In this document: in pieces, positions 17,651 to 28,900 of the stretch
Layout: every line of letters begins with the position of its first letter
Numbering within the stretch: the first letter of the stretch is position 1
NCBI GenBank assembly: GCA_946414435.1
Contig: CAMKOM010000019.1
Span: forward strand, 1-58,574
DNA from: an uncultured Bacteroidota bacterium
GTDB lineage: Bacteria; Bacteroidota; Bacteroidia; Bacteroidales; SZUA-534
Direction of reading: 5' to 3'
Length of the DNA stretch: 58,574 bases
The notes under the pieces: model-generated
Databases searched by the model: none
The model's input: only the letters and a program-made list of their open reading frames with translations
Told to the model about the DNA's origin: nothing
Position numbers and translations under genes: made by a program

Positions 17651-18126
17651 TTGAGAATAAAGAGCAGTTGATTGTTGCCGTCGGCAACGCGATGGAACAC
17701 TATCTCGATGAGTTTGCCGCAGGCTGGTACATCGATTACACCACGCAGGATGTGGTGATGATTGAAGATTATATTTTCGAACTCGATGACAATCAAAAGT
17801 CTGAAGTTCAATGGGAAAGCGATATGGCGGAAATTGTCCGCACTCATCGCCTTGAGCGCATCGACCCGCCTTCGGACGAAACTAAACGCCGCGTGATGAT
17901 GGATTTTGCTGAAAGTCAGCCTAATAAAAATATTTGCGGCCACTTGAGTTTCTCAATTATTCAGCAGCAGGAATTCGCATCGTTCAAAAATGTTGTGCGC
18001 GAACTCGGGCTCGAACGTTCGTGGGCACAGTTTAAAACTGAAGAGTATCAGCGGGTTGCAAAAAAATGGGTTAAGAAAAAACGCTTCGATTTCGTCGACG
18101 GGCAACTCGTCAGGCGGACCGATTGA
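17647..18126 (+). CDS. UPF0158-like protein coupled to uvrA
   Basis: 159 residues, no signal or membrane segment, so cytoplasmic. Acidic first half (DYTTQDVVMIEDYIFELDD) and basic C-terminus (KKWVKKKRFDFV). The pattern with ...RRVMMDFAES... and EYQRVAKKWVKK resembles the UPF0158 family, whose function is unknown. The ATG overlaps the uvrA stop (ATGA), indicating translational coupling; a link to DNA repair is possible but only by position. Confidence 0.75.
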   Translation: MIENKEQLIVAVGNAMEHYLDEFAAGWYIDYTTQDVVMIEDYIFELDDNQKSEVQWESDMAEIVRTHRLERIDPPSDETKRRVMMDFAESQPNKNICGHLSFSIIQQQEFASFKNVVRELGLERSWAQFKTEEYQRVAKKWVKKKRFDFVDGQLVRRTD

Positions 18127-18133
18127 AAACAAA

Positions 18134-18172
18134 CAAAAAACGCTTCAACCAATGGCTGAAGCGTTTTTTTTA
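18134..18172 (+). terminator. Terminator after the uvrA operon
   Basis: AAAAAACGCTTCA / TGAAGCGTTTTTTTT hairpin; its flanking A and T runs make it usable in both directions for the convergent stress-protein gene. Confidence 0.85.
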
Positions 18173-18187
18173 TTGATAACCTGAGAA

Positions 18188-19063
18188 TTAGCAAGCAGGA
18201 ATCTTGAAAATCACATTGTATTTGTTGCGCGGAACAATGCTCATAACAGGCACTTTCGAGCGGCTGACAATGCTCTTGGCGAACGAGCCGATGAACGAAG
18301 TCACAATCTCGAGCTGCTGGTGCGTGGTGATAATCACCATATCGCCCTTGTTCGCATCGATGAAATCAAGAACGCCGTCAACATTGTCATCAACTTTCAA
18401 CAGTTTGCCGCTGCATTTGATGCCGCGGTCGGTTATGTATTTAACAACTTGATTCTGTTGCTGTTGCAGAGTTTTGTAAATCAGCTCGTCGTCGAAAGAG
18501 TAGGCCGAGACAACAAGAATTTCGGCATCGAGTTTGCGTGCGATGTCAACCGTGTCCACAACCTTCTCGCGAGTTTCCTTGCTGATGTCGAGCGGCAGGA
18601 TGAGCCGTTTGATTGGGGCGCTGTCGGGCTCTGATTTTATGGTGATTACGGGGCATTTGGCTTCCGAAACCACGCGCAACGCATTGGTTCCGATAATCTT
18701 CTTTTTGATGTTGTCGGCGTGGCTGGTGCCCATCACAATCGCACTAGCGTTGAGCGACTCGGCGGTCTGCATAATGGTGTCGCAAAGTTTGCCTTTGGCA
18801 ATCACGCAGTCGAAATCAGCACCGTCAAGGTCCGAATTCTTGGTTACAAAATTTTGCAGATGGCTTTTCAATTTTTTGAGCAGAATCTCGCGCTCAACAT
18901 CGGTGAAAAATTCCGACCAAATTGGGTCAACACCTTTTATCACATTGATAAACGTGATTTTACCTTTGAGAACCTTGTTCAACTTTGCGGCGTATTTCAG
19001 CCCAAAAACCGACTTGTCAGAATAGTCGACCGGTACAAGCAAATGACTTAATGCAGCTTCCAT
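18188..19063 (-). CDS. Tandem universal stress protein (two UspA domains)
   Basis: 291 residues, two Usp folds: 5-145 (HLLVPVDYSDKSVFGLKYAAKL ... AIVMGTSHADNIKKKIIGTNALRVV) and 150-280 (RLILPLDISKETREKVVDTVDIARKL ... MVIITTHQQ). The first domain keeps a G-x-S/T-type nucleotide loop; the second has THQQ in the corresponding place, so it may not bind ATP. Monocistronic, with a promoter divergent from the nucleoside phosphorylase operon. Confidence 0.88.
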   Translation of the reverse strand: MEAALSHLLVPVDYSDKSVFGLKYAAKLNKVLKGKITFINVIKGVDPIWSEFFTDVEREILLKKLKSHLQNFVTKNSDLDGADFDCVIAKGKLCDTIMQTAESLNASAIVMGTSHADNIKKKIIGTNALRVVSEAKCPVITIKSEPDSAPIKRLILPLDISKETREKVVDTVDIARKLDAEILVVSAYSFDDELIYKTLQQQQNQVVKYITDRGIKCSGKLLKVDDNVDGVLDFIDANKGDMVIITTHQQLEIVTSFIGSFAKSIVSRSKVPVMSIVPRNKYNVIFKIPAC

Positions 19064-19071
19064 TTTTTTTG

Positions 19072-19079
19072 TATTTTTG
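19072..19079 (+). promoter_or_regulatory. -7 element of the nucleoside phosphorylase operon
   Basis: TATTTTTG on the plus strand, about 52 nt upstream of the ATG at 19132; only 7 nt separate it from the divergent -7 element at 19087-19094. Confidence 0.5.
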
Positions 19080-19086
19080 ATAAATA

Positions 19087-19094
19087 CAAATTTA
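19087..19094 (-). promoter_or_regulatory. -7 element of the universal stress protein gene
   Basis: Minus strand TAAATTTG, 23 nt before the ATG at 19063. Opposed to the plus-strand element at 19072-19079, so the two promoters overlap. Confidence 0.5.
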
Positions 19095-19131
19095 ATGTTT
19101 GTTGCTTATTTTACAACATAATTTTAACGAT

Positions 19132-20007
19132 ATGGCACAGTTTATTCCCGATTCAGAACTTATTTTGAATGCCGATGGCAGTGTGTTCCATTTGCACATT
19201 CACCCCGACGACGTTGCTGACAATGTGATACTTGTGGGCGACCCCGACCGCGCCGACCTGGTTGCGTCGTTCTTTTCAAAAATCATTGTCGATGTTCAGA
19301 ACCGTGAGTTCCGCACCCGCACAGGGCTTTTCAATGGCAAGGGGGTCACGGTTGTGTCGACCGGCATCGGCACCGATAATATCGATATTGTTGTCAATGA
19401 GCTTGATGCGGCTGTCAACATCGACCTTGAAAAGCGTGTCGAGAAAGAGCAGAAACGCAGTCTTAACCTGATTCGCATCGGCACTTCGGGGGCGCTGCAG
19501 GCCGATATTGAAGTGGGGCAGCCGGTCATCTCTGAAATGGCCATTGGCTTTGACGGAATGATAAACTTCTACCGCGACCGCAACAACGTCAGCAATCTTG
19601 AGATGGAAGCAGCCTTCAAAAAATATATGAATTGGAATCCGTTGCTGGCTTCGCCTTACTTTGTCAACTCGTCGCCCGAGTTGCTCAACAAGGTCGGTTT
19701 TGATATGCGCAAGGGTGTAACTATTTCTGCACCTGGGTTTTATGGCCCGCAAGGCCGCGTTCTGCGCTTGCCTATTCAGGATGCCGAAATCAACGATAAA
19801 ATCACGGCTTTCGAGTATAATGGTCACAAAATCACCAACTATGAGATGGAATGCTCGGCAATCTACGGCCTTGCGGCGATGATGGGGCACAACGCCATCA
19901 CGGTCTGCAGCATCATCGCCAATCGATTGAACAAGAGCGCGACGAGCAGTTACAAAGGCTCGATGAAAGATTTGATTGAAACCGTTCTGCAACGATTAAC
20001 TGCTTGA
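19132..20007 (+). CDS. Nucleoside phosphorylase (uridine phosphorylase-like)
   Basis: A 291-residue PNP/UDP phosphorylase family enzyme of nucleoside salvage. Visible motifs: VGDPDRADLVASFF (phosphate loop), VSTGIGTDNIDIVVNEL, RIGTSGALQ and the purine/pyrimidine-site segment TNYEMECSAIYGLAAMMGHNA. It is slightly longer than bacterial Udp (~255). The ATG at 19132 is preferred to an upstream TTG because it starts the conserved domain. First of three closely spaced genes. Confidence 0.9.
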   Translation: MAQFIPDSELILNADGSVFHLHIHPDDVADNVILVGDPDRADLVASFFSKIIVDVQNREFRTRTGLFNGKGVTVVSTGIGTDNIDIVVNELDAAVNIDLEKRVEKEQKRSLNLIRIGTSGALQADIEVGQPVISEMAIGFDGMINFYRDRNNVSNLEMEAAFKKYMNWNPLLASPYFVNSSPELLNKVGFDMRKGVTISAPGFYGPQGRVLRLPIQDAEINDKITAFEYNGHKITNYEMECSAIYGLAAMMGHNAITVCSIIANRLNKSATSSYKGSMKDLIETVLQRLTA

Positions 20008-20009
20008 TT

Positions 20010-20858
20010 ATGAATCAATCGGAATTCGATTCGCTGATAATGCTGCTCGACGATACTGACCCGTCGGTTTCGGCGGCTGTGCAGCAGCGTCTGCGCAATG
20101 GTGGAGCCGACATTGTGGCCAATCTTGAAAAGGTTTGGCAGACAAGTGGTAACACCGCCATAACCAAAGTGCTCGAGCGGCTGATTCATGATATTCGCAT
20201 CGACGGCATTGCCAGTGGCTTGGCTCTATGGAGCAAAACCGATGCCGAGAACTTGCTTGCTGGTGTCGCCATATATAACCGGCTGCTGTTCCCCAACGTT
20301 GAGCAGGCCACTATAAAGGCGAAGATTGAGAGCATTTGCCGCCCCATTTGGACGGAGTTCAACAGCTCGCTGACGGCGCTCGAGAAGGTCCGCATCATCA
20401 ACCATTTTCTATTCAATCAGAATAAGTATACATACAGCGATGATTTCACCACGCAGTCGCATTTCATCAGCACACTGCTCAACACTGGCAAGGCGAATAC
20501 CAACGTTCTGGCGGTTTTGTACGCCATTGTGGCGCAGCATCTGCAGCTGCCGGTATATTGTGTCGAGTTGCCGTCGGCACTCACATTGTGCTATGTCGAT
20601 GAGTATGGAGGTGGTTTTGACAATAACGTGTTGTTTTACATCGATGTACGCAGCCGTGGAACGGCCTACGGCAGCAGTGAGATTGCCGATTATCTGCGCA
20701 GCACCAACACCGATGACGATGAAAAATATTATAAACCTTGCGGAAACTTGAATACGGTTAGATATTTGCTATATTCGCTCGCTCAATGTTTTAGACGTTT
20801 GAAAGATCCGCGCATGGCAGATTGCGAGCGAATAATTGATTCATTAACAATTAAATAA
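20010..20858 (+). CDS. SirB1/transglutaminase-like protein
   Basis: 282 residues, cytoplasmic. The middle region ALEKVRIINHFLFNQNKYTYSDD and the stretch with SHFISTLLNTGKANTNVLAVLYAIVAQHLQLPVYCVELP match the SirB1_N transglutaminase-like fold, but the usual catalytic Cys position reads NTNVLA, so it may be non-catalytic. The start at 20010 lies 2 nt after the phosphorylase stop. Function unknown. Confidence 0.75.
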   Translation: MNQSEFDSLIMLLDDTDPSVSAAVQQRLRNGGADIVANLEKVWQTSGNTAITKVLERLIHDIRIDGIASGLALWSKTDAENLLAGVAIYNRLLFPNVEQATIKAKIESICRPIWTEFNSSLTALEKVRIINHFLFNQNKYTYSDDFTTQSHFISTLLNTGKANTNVLAVLYAIVAQHLQLPVYCVELPSALTLCYVDEYGGGFDNNVLFYIDVRSRGTAYGSSEIADYLRSTNTDDDEKYYKPCGNLNTVRYLLYSLAQCFRRLKDPRMADCERIIDSLTIK

Positions 20859-20865
20859 TTTAAAG

Positions 20866-21831
20866 ATGGAAGATCAAAAACAACCTATTGATTGCGATGA
20901 GCGTGAAATAGATTTAATTGAACTTTTAAGCCGGTTTTTCTTATGGATAGGAAGAGTTTGTAAATCAGCATTGAAGAGTACTATATACTTTTTAGTGCGA
21001 AATTTCTTCTTTTATCTTGTCGGTATCGCGTTAGTAGTTATTTTGACTATGTGGCAAGGGAAGTTCGTGAGCATGTATTATTACTGCGAAATGATAGTTC
21101 AATCAAAGGCAATCAATTCTACTGAAGCTGTAAATCTTGTAAATAATTGGAATTATATGTCTCAAATGCCTGATTCATTGGCGAATAATATTAGAAATAT
21201 TAAGAGTACCTTTGTCCTTGATTACAACAGAGACGGGGTTGGAGACGATTTGGAAACTTATAGTGGGAAATCTCAAAGTGATACTGTTATACTTAATAGT
21301 AGATTGAGCGATGTATTTTGTGTGCAGGCACAAATTTATAATGCAGACAATCGTGCAATGCTCGCCGAAATTAAAAATGAATTGTTCAAATATCTTGGAA
21401 ATGATAATTGGGTAATCATATGCAATAAGAATCGTCAGGAAGGAATCCAAGCAGTGATTGATAGAATGAACAAAGAGGTTGCTGTTCTTGATAGTCTGGA
21501 ACTAACAGATTATTTTGATGCTGCCAAAAGATATCAGATGGACAAAAACGGAGCGTTGATGATGGTTAGTGAGAAAGATAAGCATTTGTACCATAAGGAT
21601 ATTATTGATTTGATGAAACAAAAACAGAAAGTTGAACGTGATTTCTATCCAGAGCCGTTTAAAATAATACAAGATTTTAGTACGCCAATGGTTTCCGTTA
21701 ATAACACGCATAGCAATTTTAGAAAGAATCTTCTTTTAATCATGTTGTTAACAACATTGGTTGCCTTGATTTTCGACCAACGCAAAAATATCAAGCTTCT
21801 TATTCAAAAAGCGAAGGAAAGAGAGAATTGA
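20866..21831 (+). CDS. Two-TM envelope protein, Wzz-like topology, function unknown
   Basis: 321 residues: an N-terminal cytoplasmic tail, TM1 near 45-65 (FFFYLVGIALVVILTMW), a ~210-residue periplasmic region, and TM2 near 282-300 (LLLIMLLTTLVALIF) followed by a basic tail. This topology matches polysaccharide co-polymerases (Wzz), but I see no clear Wzz motif. Composition is visibly richer in A/T than the two genes before it. Located 7 nt after the SirB1-like gene. A polysaccharide chain-length role is a guess from topology and from the glycan operon 6 kb upstream. Confidence 0.65.
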   Translation: MEDQKQPIDCDEREIDLIELLSRFFLWIGRVCKSALKSTIYFLVRNFFFYLVGIALVVILTMWQGKFVSMYYYCEMIVQSKAINSTEAVNLVNNWNYMSQMPDSLANNIRNIKSTFVLDYNRDGVGDDLETYSGKSQSDTVILNSRLSDVFCVQAQIYNADNRAMLAEIKNELFKYLGNDNWVIICNKNRQEGIQAVIDRMNKEVAVLDSLELTDYFDAAKRYQMDKNGALMMVSEKDKHLYHKDIIDLMKQKQKVERDFYPEPFKIIQDFSTPMVSVNNTHSNFRKNLLLIMLLTTLVALIFDQRKNIKLLIQKAKEREN

Positions 21832-21852
21832 TTTAATTGAATATCTAAATAA

Positions 21853-21884
21853 ATAGCCTGCGGTATTCCGTGGGCTTTTTTATT
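21853..21884 (+). terminator. Terminator after the 20866 gene
   Basis: GCCTGCGG / CCGTGGGC stem with a TATT loop followed by TTTTTTATTT. Confidence 0.8.
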
Positions 21885-21996
21885 TGTGGTGAGCTACAGC
21901 GCCGTAAACATAGATTCTTATTTCTGTTATTCAGATATAATTACAAAATGTTCTTGTCGGGAATATACACGCAATCAACATTCTGATATCAGTGTA

Positions 21997-22977
21997 TTAG
22001 AATTCTGGACAAGGAATGGCTTTGAATCGGTGTTTGCGTTCAATTTCGAACTTGTATGAGAGTGAAATCTCGTGGGCACCACCGGTTGATGTTACCAATC
22101 GTGATACAGTGAAGTCGTAACTATAACCTATGTTCAGGTCTTGGTAGTTGTAGCCAATCAGTACAGATATGGCATCGCGGCGGCTATAGTCTTTAATCAA
22201 CGGGAGGTCGCGATACCAAACACCCAAAACTATTGGTGCATAACTCCAGTAAAGGCCCACATCGAGTTGGTCCGTTTTGCCTTGGTGACGGTAACTTCCT
22301 GCTATGGTCACGGTTTGACGCTTAGTACTTATCAAACGCTCGAGTTTGAACAATTTCACACCACCGAACAGATTGAATTTTACGGGATATTTGTAACCGA
22401 AATCGGTTATCGATATGTTTGGCCGCATCAAGTGGTCGGCAGTTAGACCAATCCAGCTATTGCGCATAGATAGCAAAAGTGACGCACTGCCGTCGAAGGC
22501 ATAACGTTTGAAAATCTCTTCAGGCAGAATGGGCTGAATGTCGGAATCGGAATATAGTTGGCTGGCAAAAATCAATTTCTCTCGGTCGAGAGTGTGCTGC
22601 GTGTAGTAAAATCCTAATCCGGGACGCAAGTATGTCCGTCTGTTGATTCGAACGTTGTATGAGTATAGCAGTCCTATGTAAGTGTTGCTGTAGTTGGCCG
22701 AACCCGCCACATCGCGCAAAGCAATAATACCAACACCGCTGTTTATTTTGTCGAGATTGGCGTCGGCGGCCACGTTGATTGTTGTCAGAAGTCCAGGCAT
22801 CTTGGGCCATTGGTCACGGTAGACGGCACTGACGCGGTATCCTGATATGGCTCCGGCAAATGATGGCGCCTGATAGAGCGGGTTTGAGTAGAACTGAGTG
22901 AATTGCGGGTCTTGAGCTTGAGTCCTTAATCCCGCTATCAAAAATATTGTCGATATTATTAAACCTATTTTTCTCAT
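21997..22977 (-). CDS. Type IX secretion PorP/SprF-family outer-membrane protein
   Basis: 326 residues. The signal peptide (MRKIGLIISTIFLIAGLRTQAQ) is followed by the family signature DPQFTQFYSNPLYQAPSFAGAISGYRVSAVYRDQWP, then beta-barrel strands. PorP/SprF proteins help secrete and anchor T9SS cargo whose C-terminus is of the CHU_C (type B) kind. The gene lies 6 nt downstream of the giant PKD protein, the usual cargo/partner arrangement. Confidence 0.93.
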   Translation of the reverse strand: MRKIGLIISTIFLIAGLRTQAQDPQFTQFYSNPLYQAPSFAGAISGYRVSAVYRDQWPKMPGLLTTINVAADANLDKINSGVGIIALRDVAGSANYSNTYIGLLYSYNVRINRRTYLRPGLGFYYTQHTLDREKLIFASQLYSDSDIQPILPEEIFKRYAFDGSASLLLSMRNSWIGLTADHLMRPNISITDFGYKYPVKFNLFGGVKLFKLERLISTKRQTVTIAGSYRHQGKTDQLDVGLYWSYAPIVLGVWYRDLPLIKDYSRRDAISVLIGYNYQDLNIGYSYDFTVSRLVTSTGGAHEISLSYKFEIERKHRFKAIPCPEF

Positions 22978-22983
22978 TTTCTT

Positions 22984-25900
22984 TTATCTGCGGATAAGGG
23001 TTACGTCACCGGCTATTTTAAATGGTACATTATTTTCGAATTTTCCTTTTGCTTTCCAGAAATAAACATCCTGACCGAGCTCGGTACCGTTGTTAGCATA
23101 TCGGCCGTTCCACCCCACGTTCACATCGGTGGAGTGGAAGAGTTGTTCTCCCCAACGGTTGAATATCCAAAGGTCGTATTCTTTCACACCATGCCATATC
23201 GGATGGAACACATTGTCCACATCATCGGGGATGGGGTAGCTGCCGTCCTCGGGGCTTTCGTCCGACGGAATGAACGCGTTGGGATATTTAATATAGCCAG
23301 CGCCACTCACTTCAACTTCTTCGTATTTAATAATTGAATCGGTACACATTTGCGAACTGAAGGCAATGAGTTTTACATCATAGATGCCTTCTTTAGTGTA
23401 CTGGTGGAATGGGTTGAGCTGCGTTGAATATTCTCCGTCGCCAAAGTCCCAAATGTAAGTGTTGCCGTTGCGTGTCGAGTTGAAGAACTGCACAGGTTGG
23501 TCGGGCAGCATCACATATTTTGGCGATGTGGTGAATTCTGGTTCCGGAAGCTCATATACGGTAATAATCTCGTAGTCGTAGTGCGAGCCGCCATCGCCTT
23601 CTGCAGTCAGTTTTACGTTATAGATTCCTGGTTCGGTGAATTCGTGCACGGGCTCGGGGTCTGTTGATGTCGTGCCGTCTTCGAAGTTCCATTCAAAGGT
23701 GTTGCAGTATTCTTGATTAATTTTGAACTGAACTGTGAGCGGAACACATCCTGCAGGTTTCTGGTTCAGAATCTCGATTCGCGGATATGGCGGTAGGATT
23801 GTAACATCGTGCGTCATTGTGTTTTCGCAGTGTTCTGTCTCAACGTGTAGCGTAACATGGAAGATGTTGTCATCTTTGTTGGCGCCCCATTTGCCGTATT
23901 TATACATAAAGTATTTCTCGTCGGTTTTCAGCGACTTGCCATCGCCAAAATCCCACTGATATGACCAAGGGCCGTCTTGCGTGTAGTTCTCAAAGTAAAC
24001 CGTGTCGTCGGGGTAGCGTTGCGACGGTGTGTGTGCTACAAAGTCGACATTCGGATTGATGTAAACCGTTACGTTCTTTTTTATGGTGTCGGTACACTGA
24101 TATTTCGACGAACCTATATATGTGATTGTAAGCACTTGGTCGTTGTCTGTGGTGTTGTAGTATGTGAATGACGGTTCATCGGCTACTGATGTGCTACCCT
24201 CGCCAAAATCGAACAGGTGGTTGGTTGTTGTTGTGGTCGACAAGTTTTTAACCTTTATGGTGTGCGGGCTGCAGCCAGCAGTGTCGAATTCAAAATCGAC
24301 AATCACATTCGGGAAGGTGATCATTGGGTTCACCATGGTGTCGCGGCAGCCCAAATCTGACTCAACCATAAGCTCAACATTGAATGTTATCGGCTCTTCG
24401 GTGTCGTTCGAGTATTCCACCTTTTGGTTGTCTTTGCTAGTTGTACTTTCGGTTTTGCCGTTGTCGAAATTCCAATTGTAAGTTAGGTTGGTACCAATTG
24501 ATGTGTTCATAAATTCAGCATCAAACGGAGGGCAGGCGCGGTCAATAAGCGGAATGAACCGTGCAAGCGGTTTGGCATACACTTCTATTTCCTTTGTAAT
24601 CTCGTCTGTACAATTATACTCGGTTGTGGTCTTGAGATTTACGGTGTATTTCTTGTTGTTCTCGTAGTCGTAGTTGTGGAATATTTTGCTGAACGGTGGT
24701 TTGTCTACAATTGTGGATCCATCGCTGAACGTCCAGAAATACTGCGTTTTAGAGTCGACAACCGATTTGTCCACAAAATCAACAGTCAACGGCTCGCAAC
24801 CGGTGAAGTTGCCATCGAAATCGGGTACTGAGCGCGGATAAACGGCAATAGTTTGCGCCGTATCATGATAGCATCCATGGTCGTTGGTAACCTTTAAGTA
24901 TATTGTATAATTCTTGTTCTCAAGCGGATATGTATTATCATCGTTGGTGTAGATACGACTGCGAGGTTGGCGGTCGGTTGATGTCGTGCCGTCGCCAAAA
25001 TCCCAATACCAAGTGCCGGCGTTAGTCAGTTTCGACGAGTCGGTTATTGTTACATCAAATGGTGTGCAACCGCCCAAAGTGACAGCAGCCGCTCCGTTTG
25101 CGCCTTCGGTAGTCTCATTGATGCCGAATTTAGCGTGAACGTAAGAGTATGTTTTGATATTCTGGCTAACATCTTTTACGCAGCCAGTCGCAGTTTGGGT
25201 TGTTGTCAGTTTCACGTTGTATACCACGTCGGTCAGTTTGAAGTGCTTGAACACGTGTTTCGGACTTTCTTCCGCCGACGATTGGCTGTCGCCAAAATCC
25301 CACAAGTAATCTGCCAAGCCGGTTGTCTGGTTTGTGAACTGTACTGTTAATGGGTTGCAACCTTCGGTAACATCTTGAGTGAACGCTGGTTTCAGTCGAG
25401 GATAAACTTCAATTGGTTTTGTTATGTTATCGGTACAGCCTGTGCTAAGGTCAGTTGATGTGAGAGTGATATTGTATGTGTTAATTGCATTCAGTTCGCT
25501 ATTGTCAAATGTGTGTTTGAACGACTGTTTGTTGGTTTTAGTCTCAGCAGTAGTGCCATCGCCAAAGTTCCAAACAAACTGCGTACCATTGAGTGCGGCC
25601 ACAGGATATGTAAATGTCACAGGGTAGGGGGTGCAGGCTGCATCCTTCTCGTAGGTAAAGTCAGCAACCACATGAGGATAGGCTTTTACCTGTTTTGTGA
25701 TGTCGATTTTACAATTATTGATGTCGGTAACTGTCAGTTTGACATTGTAGGTGCGAGTTGAGGCAGCAATGTTGTCGAACGTGTGTGTGTGTGTTGCATC
25801 AGTCACTGCCGATTGTAGGTTGTCGTGGTCATATTCCCATTTGTAAGTCAGACCATAACCTTTCGATTGGTTAGTGAATGTGGTTGTCAGCGGCGAGCAA

Positions 25901-28900
25901 CCTTCGGCGTTGTCAGTGGGTTCAAAAGCAGCAATCACTTTCGGATAGATGTCTATTGTTTTGGTTGCAACATCACGGCAACTTTCGTTGGCGCTGTTCA
26001 TTGCCGTAAGCTCTATGACGTAGGTCGATATACTATTACCATCAGCGCTGGTATTCACATAGTTATGGCCGAAATTAGTCTTGTCGGTTTTTGTTTCATC
26101 TGCCGAACCGTCCCCGAATTTCCACACGTACTTGTTGGCATTCAACGAACTGTTTATCATTGTCGCCTCCACTTTGTCTTGCGAATTATAACATTCGGTC
26201 GCCTTTGCGTAGCCAAAAGCAGCTCTCACCTTCGGATATACGTCAATTGTTGTTTTTGCAGTGTCAGAGCAACCATAAGCTGAGGCAACGAGCGAAATGG
26301 TAAATGTTTTGGCATCGGTGCCGTCCTCGCCCGAATTGTTCCGGTACCAGTGTGAAACACTATTTGTATTGTCAGTACGAGTTGCTGTACCGTCGCCAAA
26401 TGTCCACAGATAATCAGTCGGTGGTGCGAATGTGTGGGTTCCGGCAAATTCGCTGCTGTTTGTGAATATCACCTCAGAGCTGTCGCACATGGTTTCCTTG
26501 TCGCGTGTAAATGCGGAATTGATTTCCGGCTTAATTATAATCTCACGTTCATATTCTTTAGAACACTTCTGATTCCCGTTCAATGCATCTTCATATTCGT
26601 CGATAAGCTTGATTTTGATTGTTTTGGGCTCACCCGTTTGGTTTTCGAATTTCAAAACAGCCTCGGTAGCCAAGTTGCCGCTTTGCACAGCGTCTTGTAA
26701 GGAGGTGTATGTGCCGGTTGGGTCAGTGAGTTCCCATCTTAGTCCGGCTTTGTATGAATGAACGTGCGAGTTGTTTTTGATTTTCACTATCAACGGAGAG
26801 CAACCGGTTGCATCGTAGTCAAGCGTAAAGCTCGGATTCAAATACGGCATAACGGCAACCGTAGCCTTCGATACCGAATCGCTACAGCCATATTGGCTCA
26901 CTCCAGCCAAACTTGATGTATATTTTTGAATTTCGGGTTCGGTATGCGAATAGATGTGTGCGAAATTACTGCTGCCTTTCTCGGTAGTTCCGTCTCCCAA
27001 ATACCATGTGAACTGAGTTTTGTCCGACAAGTCAGTTGATAGATTGGTGTATGTGGCAGTCATTGGGTTACAACCGCGTAGCGGCGTCACTGCGTAGTCA
27101 ACCTTAAATTCAGGGTATATCGTCAGTGAATCACGGTATTGGGTATCCTCGCAAGTTGTGCCATTGCCGTTAACTCTTACAACTTTTATGCCGATACCAT
27201 GATAGACAATTGGTGCAGAACCTTTGTTCTCATAGGTTAGAGTGAAGTTCGCAGTTGATTCAGTCGGGTCAGTTGGCGGCGTGCCCGATGTTGGCGTGCC
27301 GTATGACCAGGTATATTGCATCTTTTGATTCTTATCTGGATCTCCCCAACCAATAGAGTTGTTTTTGAAGGTCGTTGTCAGGGGCGAGCACGAACTGCTC
27401 TTGTCAATAACATACTGCGCTTTCACATAACCAAACACTTCCACATCAAGTGAGTCCCAACTCTCACAACCATGGCCAGGCGTTTCGTCTATAATTTGTA
27501 TTTTAATGCGATAAGTTGTGTCTTTTTTGCTGAAATTTCGGTATAAGTGATTGAATTCGAAGTTATCACCATTTATTGGATCGGGATTGTTTCTTATTAT
27601 TTCCCGGTCTGGAGTTTGGTATGGATTATTTCCTCCATCGCCATAAAATATATTGATTCTTGTGTATGGACCTTTCAACAAACTCGAGAAGTTGACATTC
27701 AGCGGTTGGCATCGGCTGGTGGGTTGATTTTTAGAATCAGTGTCTTTGAATTTCAACGTTGCTTCAACATTCGGGCAGACAATAAAACTCTTGGTTGCTG
27801 TCGATGGGCAGTTGTACTCAATCGACGATTCGAGAGTAACTGTGTAATTAACGTCATGGGCCGTGTTGTTTACCAAGAACAAAGCGTTGCTGCTCTTGTC
27901 ACCATTGACAACTTCTATAGTGCCATCGCTGTTGTTTGTCAATGTGTCGTTGCCGAAGTCATGCCCTTTTTTCACAATTGTTGTGTCACCATCGGTGATT
28001 CGCCAAACATAGTTTACTAGTTTGCCTTTTTCGTCGGTTTGGTTGGTTAGAACCACTTGCGACGGGCTGCAAGGTGAAGCTTGGTCTTTAAAACATTCCG
28101 CCGTAATCTTCGGGTAGCCTAATGCCCAAACGTTGATTGTAGTGTCAACGTTTAGTCCCAAATAGCATCGGCGCCATATTTGAACCTTGTATCGGTTGAA
28201 TCCTTCAATAGGCTTGACCTTTGGCTCACGCTGGCTTTTCATTTGTTCCGATGTCAGTGTATTGGTCGAAATAAATGTATCGTCAGTGCCATTGTCGATG
28301 GTTACTCCGTCGGGTGGAATAAAACTCCATTGATATTTCCAACCGCCGGTTGATGAAAGAGTTACAGTGTCGCCTACACAGAAACGGTCATATTCGGAAT
28401 TAAAATCATCGCCAGCCACAACGGCCTTACCCATATTGTTTGAGAAGTCAGAGAAGTATCCGTAGCGGCAACCAGATGTTGAACCTCCATTTATAATAGC
28501 TAAATGGAATAATCCTGTCGAGTTGCTAACTTTTACAACACTGCCAGTGTTTACTGAAGGAATAGAAACACCATTGCCAGAATTTGTGGATGAAAATTTA
28601 ACATGTTCACGAACTAAATAGCACCATCCAGTATTTGGTATATCTTTAAACCATTCTGACGGTATATTGTAGTTTGAACCATTTACATTTATTGTAAAAT
28701 CTCCTTTGTGTGCAACTTTGCACATTATGTTCAAGTAAAAATCTTCGCTTGTTGATCTGCAAACTGAAACATCGGTAGAACCAGTACAACCATTAATTGT
28801 TGGAAGAATTGCGCTTCCCACTTCGCAACCAAATCCAGCTATATGCATAACAATTATAGGATTGTCGGCAGATATATGTAGAGCATTGTAATTCTTTTTA

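Noticed and set aside
20010-20858. Active transglutaminase/protease call
   Set aside because: The fold resembles SirB1/transglutaminase but a clear Cys-His-Asp triad could not be seen.
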